From Stramenopiles sp. TOSAG23-2 (lineage: Eukaryota > Sar): DNA of 14,225 nt. The DNA is taken from contig LT649767.1 of NCBI GenBank assembly GCA_900128395.1, positions 1-14,225 on the forward strand, in the 5' to 3' direction. Shown piece after piece: positions 1 through 6,408 of the stretch; the first letter of the stretch is position 1; every line of letters starts with the position of its first letter. Under the pieces are notes generated by a model. It was given only the letters and a program-made list of their open reading frames with translations. It searched no databases and was not told the origin of the DNA. Made by a program: the position numbers and the translations under genes.

Positions 1-1453
1 AAATGAAATTTGCACCACATACTTTAAATTCACGCGATGTTAAACATTCAATAGTACCAGCAAATGCCATTTCTAAATGTCCTCTGTCGCATTCCGGTGC
101 AGTATCTGGATGGCGTTTAAATACACGTTGGAAACTTTCTTTAAATACACTTTGTCCGAAACTATCTGCTAATACGGATAAACCTCCCGTCTTCTCCACA
201 CAACGTTTCATTTCCAATAAACCAACTTGATCTAAGGAACATGCAAAGATATCAACTACATGAGAATTACGAACGCAACGATCTGCAAGGCCTTCATAAT
301 GTTGACATGCATCTTTGAACATTGGTGCTAATCCTTTCAATAAATCATTATGCGATCGCATTGTTTTACTCAATTCTTTTGAAACAATCGCTCCAGGACC
401 ATGTGTACATGGACCACCAACAAAGGTCATGATTCGTGCACCTATTTTTTTTGTTTTATAAAATTATTATATATGTTAGAAAATTATTATATATATATAT
501 ATATATATACGGTAATGAAACAATAATTTTATATGTGTGGAGGTCGGATGAACGAAATCTCATTTTTGGGAGGATTTATGATATATATATATATATATAT
601 ACTTACCACTATTAGGTACAGCTGTTTCCAATAATCCAACTGCAACAGCTAATGCAGAACCAGTTGCTCTTGAAGGTCTTAAACCTTCACCTACATGCCA
701 TGGATCACGTGCTAAATCATCTAATACAGATTCCAATGAAAAACCACATTCCGATACAGGCACTAAAAATCGTCCTATTGCTTGATCATTACCTGTACTT
801 GGTTGTTGACCTGCCATGCCACCTGGTCTAATACCTAGCAACGCACTAACTTTATTAGCATCTAATGCTTTCTCTCCACGGAATACAAATGATTTTGGAC
901 ATTCCGTATAACCTAACTCATGCAATTGCACATTTGTTCCAAACGTCACTAAACCGACCAATGCTTCATCTGGTAATAAATTTAAACATTGTTGTAGTGA
1001 ATCTTTCAACTCTTCCAATTGATCTTCACTTAAACAAGTATCTACAACAAATAAGAAAACAGGTGGACCTGCACGTCGGTTTGGCAACGCATATTCTAAA
1101 GTTGTGTATTGCGGTATTAACTCTGCTGGCAAATTCGTTTCACTAAGTAATTCTGCGTAATGTGGTGGGAAATGATTTCTTGTCAAGCAAAATGGACAAG
1201 TCCATAACTTTGAATGAAAATCTACTTGACACCATGGATTTAATATTGCCCCACAGTTTGGATTTTTACAACGTATTGGATCATAATCTACTGCAGCAAT
1301 CGAATGTTGTGGTGCGCGATTCTTTAAAGGCGTTAAAATACATCCTACTGGAACTACAATACGCGTCGCTTCGATACGTGATGATGGCCACATATTCCAA
1401 CTAAATCGTACACCATCTCGTTCCTCCGCTGCCATAAAATCCCATCCTGACAT
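1..1453 (-). CDS. SEC23: Sec23, COPII coat inner-shell subunit (partial, C-terminus beyond window)
   Basis: Sec23 pairs with Sec24 in the COPII inner coat at ER exit sites and is the GTPase-activating protein for Sar1. Exon 1 is 607-1453 with ATG at 1451-1453; exon 2 is 441 down to base 1, joined in frame across a GTAAGT...AG intron. About 429 residues are visible, a little over half of a usual Sec23. Seen in the translation: the Sec23 N-terminus (GVRFSWNMWPSSRIEA), a zinc finger with C62, C67, C86 and C89, the start of the von Willebrand-like trunk (VFLFVVDTCL, about 131), and after the splice ARIMTFVGGPCTHGPG, a hallmark of the Sec23 trunk. The helical and gelsolin-like domains and the catalytic arginine region lie outside the window. 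The frame is intact apart from the intron. Family assignment is secure. Confidence 0.96.
442..606 (-). other. Spliceosomal intron in SEC23 (165 nt)
   Basis: On the minus strand the donor reads GTAAGT (bases 606-601) and the acceptor is a T-poor, A-rich run ending in TAG (about 455-442). Splicing joins codon AGT plus G to GT GCA, giving the conserved Sec23 stretch across the junction. Without splicing, the frame runs into a (TA)n tract and stops at 560. The intron holds two long TA tracts, 488-509 and 581-601, and a 13-mer (563-575) that recurs at the edge of the 55-bp repeats at 1824-1836. Confidence 0.93.
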
Positions 1454-1831
1454 ATTTATGTTTTAATATATTTTTTATAAATTATTTAGAATGTGTAATA
1501 ATTTACTATAATATATTCACGTTTTTTGTTTTTTTTTAAATTATATATATATATATTGGTTATGATCACTTTTCAATACTCACTGTTATATAGATAGATA
1601 GATAGACACACGAATGTACGTAATCCCTATATCTAATAAATCGTTGAAACCCTAAGTGTGAAGTAAAGTTAGATGAAGTGATAGATATATATTGATGTTG
1701 TTTTCAAGGTCGACTATCTCTTCGACTATTTCATCTCTAATTATGTCTATATATTTATTTATTTCAAGAGTAGACGCGTGTTGGGTCCTCTCTGGTTGGG
1801 TGGAGAGGAGGTGAATCGTTATTTTTTTGGG

Positions 1832-2044
1832 AGGATGTAGTAGAGTAACAAGTATGAATTACTATCAATCACTCGGGATCAAATACAGGATGTAGTAGAG
1901 TAACAAGTATGAATTACTATCAATCACTCGGGATCAAATACTTCTTTCATTCATTATGCACTTATTATTTTCCAAACAAGGTATTTGGGAGGATGTAGTA
2001 GAGTAACAAGTATGAATTACTATCAATCACTCGGGATCAAATAC
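1832..2044. repeat. Three copies of a 55-bp direct repeat
   Basis: Copies are at 1832-1886, 1887-1941 (head to tail) and 1990-2044. They appear identical by eye. Copies 2 and 3 are each followed by a related flank (TCTTTCATTCATT ... TTTTCCAAACAAG), so the duplicated unit was once longer. Copy 3 with its flank begins GTATTTG and ends CAAATAC, a 7-bp inverted pair. The unit has no protein-coding signal that I can see. Confidence 0.93.
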
Positions 2045-2175
2045 CTCTTTCATTCATTTTCCAAACAAGTTAAAAGTATTTTTGCTCCTCTTCATATATT
2101 TTATTTTGCTTAGTTATAATCAGTAGGGGGATAGCATTGAATAAGGTAAATAGCATGGGAATAGGAGGGAATATT

Positions 2176-2212
2176 AGTCTGCGTCGTCAGACTCTTTCCG
2201 GGAAGAAAGAGT
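2176..2212. other. Two adjacent stem-loops sharing three bases
   Basis: Stem 1 pairs AGTCTG (2176-2181) with CAGACT (2188-2193) around a 6-nt loop. Stem 2 pairs ACTCTTTC (2191-2198) with GAAAGAGT (2205-2212) around CGGGAA. The ACT at 2191-2193 belongs to both, so the two full stems cannot form at once. They lie in a locally less AT-rich patch of the intergenic region. This could be a small RNA or a regulatory element; the sequence alone does not say which. Confidence 0.45.
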
Positions 2213-2534
2213 AAGGGAATATATTTTACTTAAAAGTATTGTAATTTTTCGAAAGGATTAAGGATTTCGGGGTATATTTCGGACGTTGATTTTTTTTTAT
2301 TTAATTGCGCAGCATCCAATAATTTCAACAAATTAAAGATATTTCAGCACATCATATAGTATATAAGTAATACAAATGTTGAAGTAAACAAGTATACCGG
2401 TTGTGTAAATGTTACTTGCCGCTACAAAAGACATCATCATGGGAATACACGTTTGAACGTTTGCCATATGCTTAGATAATTGAAGACGTGTCGTGAAGCA
2501 TCGAATAGTTATTTAGTCTAATATATATATGGAC

Positions 2535-2572
<38 letters not shown>

Positions 2573-2582
2573 TATATATATA
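2535..2582. repeat. (TAA)12 microsatellite followed by a TA tract
   Basis: Twelve TAA units occupy 2535-2570 and run directly into TATATATATATA (2571-2582), ending about 10 bases before the ankyrin ATG. The tract probably forms part of the 5' leader or core promoter and is expected to vary in length between individuals. Confidence 0.95.
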
Positions 2583-2591
2583 CGGTTGATA

Positions 2592-4157
2592 ATGGCATGT
2601 AATGAGGAGAGAAAATGCAATGAAGATATTAATACAAACAACAATGCGGAAGTTGTTCAAGCAATTGGTGAAATTAATGTTGTCAATTATTCGTCATTCA
2701 TTGATATATTACCAAGTGGTGGTGCTGGGCAGCATATTATCCATACGATACTTACGATGCTAGATATGAAATCAGTAAGTTCGATGATATATTCATCATT
2801 TATTAAATTATTTTGTAAAAATCGAAAGGATGATACATTATATCAAATATGTAAGAATGTACAACGTCCATATAAAATGCAATGTATGGATAATTTGAAA
2901 AAGAAATATAAAAAAAAATATGGATCATATCGTTCACCATTGATGTGTGCATGCGAATATGGGAGTTTGAAGGATGTGAAATTATTGCTTACAGGCCATG
3001 GTGTGAATGGTAGTAATGGTAATAATATGACATTGAAAGAATACGTGAATCAAGTCGGTAAACGTAGTAAATTTGGAGGAACACTTTTAACAGTAGCAAC
3101 AGACCAAGCCATTGTTGATTACTTGTTTTCCATTTTGCTAGATGGAGTAACAATTAATGCAAACACATTGACTGGTATGTATAAAAAAGAATTTCCATAC
3201 GGTACGCCATTAGTATGTGCATGTCAAAAAGGACGTTTAAAGGATGTGAAACTATTGATTACAGGCCATGATGTGAATGGTAGTAATGGTAATAATAAAA
3301 TGACATTGAAAGAAATGGTGAATCAAGTCGGTAAAGAGAGTTCTGGTTATGATTATACACCTTTAGCAGCGGCCATAGTTGAAAATCACAAAGACATTAG
3401 AGAATATTTATTACAGAATGGTGCTGATGTATACAAAGGATATAAATACGCATTTCCACGCGGTACACCATTGGTATGTGCATGTGAATATGGACGTTTA
3501 GAGGATGTACAATTATTTATTACAGGCCATGATGTGGGAAAAAAAAAAAATGTGTTGAATCGATTCGGTAAAACTAGTGATGGCAGGGATCGTAAACCAA
3601 TTGAAGTAGCAGCAACAAACGGCCACTTTGAGATAGTGCATTACCTCGTAAAACGTGGTGCTAATGCAGCAGGCACGCCATTAATATGTGCATGTCAATT
3701 AGGACGTTTTAATGATGTCAAATTATTGATTACAGGCCATGATGGGAATGGTAGTAATGGTAATAATATGACATTGAAAGAAATGGCGAATGAAAAAGGT
3801 GAAGGTTGTTATGGTAGAAATTGGACACCTTTAATGATAGCTGCAGAGTTAGAACATTGGCACATAGCTCAATATTTAATTGAACACGGTGAAGCTGATC
3901 CTAATATTGCACTTAATGGATGGAATGCATTGCATTTAGCAGCAGGTAAGAATAAAAAGAATACTGATTTGATTCAACTATTACTAAATCATATGACTGT
4001 TAATAGTATTAATCAGAACGGGGACTATGGCACTCCGTTGGAATGGTGCTATGGTAGTAATCATAGCCCAATTAAACAAGAGATCATTGAACTTATACGT
4101 TCAAAAGGTGGAAAACGTGGGTTTGACGAGGGAGAAGGATGGTGCATAATATCATAA
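2592..4157 (+). CDS. Ankyrin-repeat protein with four repeated cassettes and a C-terminal CaaX-type motif
   Basis: A 521-residue frame starting at the ATG at 2592; a nearby in-frame TTG at 2586 is not a likely eukaryotic start. Residues about 33-95 form a helical N-terminal region that loosely resembles an F-box (LPSGGAG... then ILTMLDMKSVSSM); this is weak. From about 115 come four cassettes, each opening with a TPLVCAC-type ankyrin helix (115, 205, 292, 362), then GRLKDVKLLITGH, an insert NGSNGNNMTLKEMVNQVGK, and a second ankyrin helix ending in forms such as YLLQNGADV. The last part has two more typical ankyrin units (NGWNALHLAAGKNKK; YGTPLEWCYG). The protein ends WCIIS: cysteine 518 followed by IIS fits a farnesylation CaaX box. 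Ankyrin repeats bind proteins; the partner is unknown. No catalytic domain is seen. Confidence 0.9.
   Translation: MACNEERKCNEDINTNNNAEVVQAIGEINVVNYSSFIDILPSGGAGQHIIHTILTMLDMKSVSSMIYSSFIKLFCKNRKDDTLYQICKNVQRPYKMQCMDNLKKKYKKKYGSYRSPLMCACEYGSLKDVKLLLTGHGVNGSNGNNMTLKEYVNQVGKRSKFGGTLLTVATDQAIVDYLFSILLDGVTINANTLTGMYKKEFPYGTPLVCACQKGRLKDVKLLITGHDVNGSNGNNKMTLKEMVNQVGKESSGYDYTPLAAAIVENHKDIREYLLQNGADVYKGYKYAFPRGTPLVCACEYGRLEDVQLFITGHDVGKKKNVLNRFGKTSDGRDRKPIEVAATNGHFEIVHYLVKRGANAAGTPLICACQLGRFNDVKLLITGHDGNGSNGNNMTLKEMANEKGEGCYGRNWTPLMIAAELEHWHIAQYLIEHGEADPNIALNGWNALHLAAGKNKKNTDLIQLLLNHMTVNSINQNGDYGTPLEWCYGSNHSPIKQEIIELIRSKGGKRGFDEGEGWCIIS
2934..3935 (+). repeat. Intragenic cassette repeat of about 210-270 bp in the ankyrin gene
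   Basis: Cassettes begin near 2934, 3204, 3465 and 3675. The best conserved DNA core is the segment starting ACAGGCCATG at about 2991, 3258, 3521 and 3732, which encodes TGHDVNGSNGNN. Cassette 3 has lost most of the Asn/Gly insert and carries a run of 12 A in its place (3539-3550). Spacing is 90, 87 and 70 codons, always in frame. Confidence 0.85.
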
Positions 4158-4319
4158 TTCAATATATAAAGAATAATACATATATAATAAATTATAAATC
4201 TCCTTAATATTTCTTATGTTTCGTATACCCCAAAACTAAAACACGGGGTTTTCTAATAAAAGTATACACATTTCTTAGAACCAAATTTACCACCAGAGTG
4301 GTATGCGTGTTGTTGATGT

Positions 4320-4401
4320 AGTATAAAAACAAGTATACGATTTTTATATAGGAAAAACGAACCCTAACCCTATATAAAAATCGTATACTTGTTTTTATAC
4401 T
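4320..4401. repeat. Perfect 33-bp inverted repeat (hairpin) with telomere-like loop
   Basis: The left arm 4320-4352 is the exact reverse complement of the right arm 4369-4401, separated by 16 nt (4353-4368). The inner right side reads CCCTAACCCT, almost two units of a CCCTAA telomere-type repeat, partly in the loop and partly in the stem. Pairing stops at both ends of the arms. It lies about 165 bases past the ankyrin stop codon, so it may be in that gene's 3' UTR or just beyond it. It could be a foldback element, a small-RNA precursor or a replication or repair scar. Confidence 0.95.
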
Positions 4402-4765
4402 TATTAAATGCATAACGTTATAAAAAATATAATAGCCCAAAAATGATGAAACTACCCACTCGAACAAGAATCCACATCTTCTAAAATAGGATAGGATGTA
4501 AATACCATTGAGGCACGGCCAACTAGATCCAAATAATATCCAACTTTTGTGTGTAGGTGTGTGAAAGACACATATATCATATACTGTATACATATTTGCA
4601 ACAAGCAAACGTACACATACATATCTCGTATACAATAACCTGTCGAATAATTATCATTTGGTCGTTATTATATTTCATAGCTATAGTTATATATATTTTT
4701 TGATTGCATTCTATATTGATAAATCATTTTTTTAGTATTGATTATTTATTTTATTATTATATATA

Positions 4766-4773
4766 TTTTGCAG
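4766..4773 (+). other. Possible 3' splice site in the tubby-like gene's 5' leader
   Basis: A TA- and T-rich stretch ends in TTTTGCAG at 4766-4773, a good acceptor form, 130 bases before the tubby-like ATG. No upstream ATG exon that would splice in frame was found, so if used it would end a 5' UTR intron. The matching donor is not identified. Confidence 0.3.
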
Positions 4774-4862
4774 AAATTTAATCCTACGAAAACATAAATT
4801 GCGCGGAAAAAAACAACAACGTATAACTAAAATACTCAAACTAAAAGTACATCGGCACATAA

Positions 4863-4903
4863 CAACATACATACATACACACACATACACACACATAAAC
4901 AAC
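4863..4903 (+). promoter_or_regulatory. CA/CATA-rich leader before the tubby-like start codon
   Basis: Repeats of ACAT and ACAC fill 4863-4897 and lead to AAACAAC just before ATG at 4904. G is absent from this stretch, so it should be unstructured, which suits a 5' UTR. The good A/C context directly before the ATG supports 4904 as the start. Confidence 0.4.
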
Positions 4904-6202
4904 ATGGTATCCATATGGGATGGTGTTAGTGGTATTGCAAGACGTCCAAAACATTCATCATCCATTCATAGTAATGATACAGTAGATGATCATTGTAATA
5001 ATGATTTAGTTGACTCAATAGAAGGCGGTATGTCGAAAATATGTATTAATCCACAAGTATTAAAACCAAGTCGACATAAAAAACTATGGGGAAAATATTA
5101 TTTCAGTAAATCACTATGTGTTAAAAAATTTACATTATACAAAGACAATACTAATAAAGATTTTGTATTGTCCGCATGGATTGTAAATCGTAATGAAATT
5201 AGAATTTCGCAATATGAAAATGATTGTGGCAATATATATAATGAACATAAAGATAAATATACATTTGTATTAAAACGGGAGCACTTAGATGCTCCACTAA
5301 AACTATTTACAACACGTGAATGTGAAATGTGTGATGGCATATTAGGTTTAGGATGTTGCACTACAAATGAGATGCATCAAAAAAAATGTATGAATGATAC
5401 AAGTATAAATAATAATAGTAATAATAAATTAAACACAAATAATGCAATTGGAGAACGACAAACATTATGTATTATAAATCATAGTGTTGTGCCAATATAT
5501 TGCAATAGTACAAATAGTAGACGAAGTGGTGATTCCAGTACGGGTGATCATGATGCACGTGTTATGGATATACAATTACCAAATTTTCATGGTAACTACG
5601 ATCGTAGAGATTGTTGGTGCAAACGTGGTAAAAAAATGAAAGAAGTAAGAAAAGCAGAACAGGAAAAAATGAAACAAAATTATGCGTATTCCATACAGTA
5701 TTACAACGAGTATGATAATAATATACTTACCAATAATTCATTACCAAACAGTAGAAGAAATAGTAAATTATCAAGTACATCTGGTAGCGATGATGATTCA
5801 TGTAGTACAGTTAGTGATGATACAGATAAAAATAACAATAAAAATGAATTGCAACAACATAAAACATTTCAATGCAATGAGCTTCCACCAATTCAATTAG
5901 CTTGTAGAGTACCACGTTGGAATCAAAAAGTTGGTAGTTTAGTCATGGATTTTGAAGGAAATAGAGTTAAACTTGCATCTTCGAAAAACTTTTTAATGTA
6001 CATACCAACTTCATCAACTGATAGAAGTTCAAATAGGGAAAAAATAAAAACAAAACCAGTGTTACAAGTTGGTAAATATAAAAGTAAACGTTATAATTTA
6101 GATATTAAAGAACCATTGTCCACAGTTCAAGCTTTTGCAATTGCATTAAGTGCATTTTTATGGAAAAAAGATAATGAAGTGTGTGAGAAAAAGAAAAGAT
6201 AG
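4904..6202 (+). CDS. Divergent tubby-like (TULP family) protein
   Basis: A 432-residue frame. The C-terminal third carries the tubby signature in order: CRVPRWNQKVGSLVMDFEGN (about 334-353, like PRWN...LNF.GR in TULPs), KLASSKNFLM (356-365, like ASVKNFQ), VLQVGKYKSKRYNLD (386-400, like LQFGK...F.MDY) and PLSTVQAFAIALSAF (404-418, like PLS.FQAFAI.LSSF). Upstream, residues 61-150 (WGKYYFSKS..., FVLSAWIVNRNEIRIS, LFTTRECEMCDGILGLG) probably form the first strands of the barrel but are much diverged. Between the halves lie long low-complexity inserts rich in Asn, Ser and Asp (about 155-325). Tubby domains bind phosphoinositides and help deliver membrane proteins, notably to cilia in animals; that role here is inference. 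The usual LACE ending is replaced by a Lys-rich tail. Confidence 0.82.
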   Translation: MVSIWDGVSGIARRPKHSSSIHSNDTVDDHCNNDLVDSIEGGMSKICINPQVLKPSRHKKLWGKYYFSKSLCVKKFTLYKDNTNKDFVLSAWIVNRNEIRISQYENDCGNIYNEHKDKYTFVLKREHLDAPLKLFTTRECEMCDGILGLGCCTTNEMHQKKCMNDTSINNNSNNKLNTNNAIGERQTLCIINHSVVPIYCNSTNSRRSGDSSTGDHDARVMDIQLPNFHGNYDRRDCWCKRGKKMKEVRKAEQEKMKQNYAYSIQYYNEYDNNILTNNSLPNSRRNSKLSSTSGSDDDSCSTVSDDTDKNNNKNELQQHKTFQCNELPPIQLACRVPRWNQKVGSLVMDFEGNRVKLASSKNFLMYIPTSSTDRSSNREKIKTKPVLQVGKYKSKRYNLDIKEPLSTVQAFAIALSAFLWKKDNEVCEKKKR

Positions 6203-6381
6203 TAGAGAGAAAAAACGTGTTCGGGAGTAATCCAAAATAAAATAATTCTCTTATTTATAAAAAATACAAAAAATACACTTCGTGGTGTAGAAAATACGAA
6301 AGCGTTCGTACGTATAAGCATAAAAAAATTATATACATGTGTGTGCAACAAACATTTTAATCCCCACACCTTTTCCTCCTC

Positions 6382-6404
6382 CTCTCTCTCTCTCTCTCTC
6401 TCTC
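6382..6404. repeat. CT microsatellite between convergent genes
   Basis: An uninterrupted CT run just downstream of the stop codon of the minus-strand IQ gene. It adjoins the GAA/GAT-repeat codons for the Asp/Glu-rich C-terminus (about 6412-6450), so a single purine/pyrimidine-skewed block spans the gene end. The rest of the 206-bp convergent spacer shows nothing else definite. Confidence 0.9.
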
Positions 6405-6408
6405 CCTC

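Larger units (their letters stand above)
1454..2591. promoter_or_regulatory. Divergent intergenic region between SEC23 (-) and the ankyrin gene (+)
   Basis: This 1.1-kb stretch must hold both promoters. Next to SEC23 are T-runs and a TA tract (1542-1556); next to the ankyrin gene are (TAA)12 and another TA tract (2535-2582). A short GATA-type microsatellite sits near 1590-1607. The middle contains the 55-bp repeats and two stem-loops listed separately. I found no convincing coding frame, tRNA or known spliceosomal RNA in it. No individual promoter element can be named from sequence alone. Confidence 0.5.
4158..4903. other. Intergenic region between the ankyrin and tubby-like genes
   Basis: About 750 bases with no supported gene. 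It holds the 33-bp inverted repeat (4320-4401), a splice-acceptor-like site (4766-4773) and a CA-rich leader (4863-4903). An open frame of about 129 codons from an ATG exists on the minus strand (4204-4593), but it runs straight through the inverted repeat and shows no recognisable domain, so I treat it as chance. Confidence 0.5.

Noticed and set aside
865-1404. Plus-strand frames opposite SEC23
   Set aside because: Shadows of the conserved minus-strand Sec23 exon.
4204-4635. Minus-strand open frame of 129-143 codons
   Set aside because: It passes through both arms of the perfect inverted repeat and shows no domain or composition like the real genes. It begins at a TTG unless shortened to the ATG at 4591-4593. 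Chance openness is the simpler reading, although the length is notable for AT-rich DNA.
4799-4903. N-terminal extension of the tubby-like protein from a TTG
   Set aside because: No ATG in the extension, the encoded peptide is a CA-repeat translation (THTYTH), and a splice acceptor interrupts the region just upstream.
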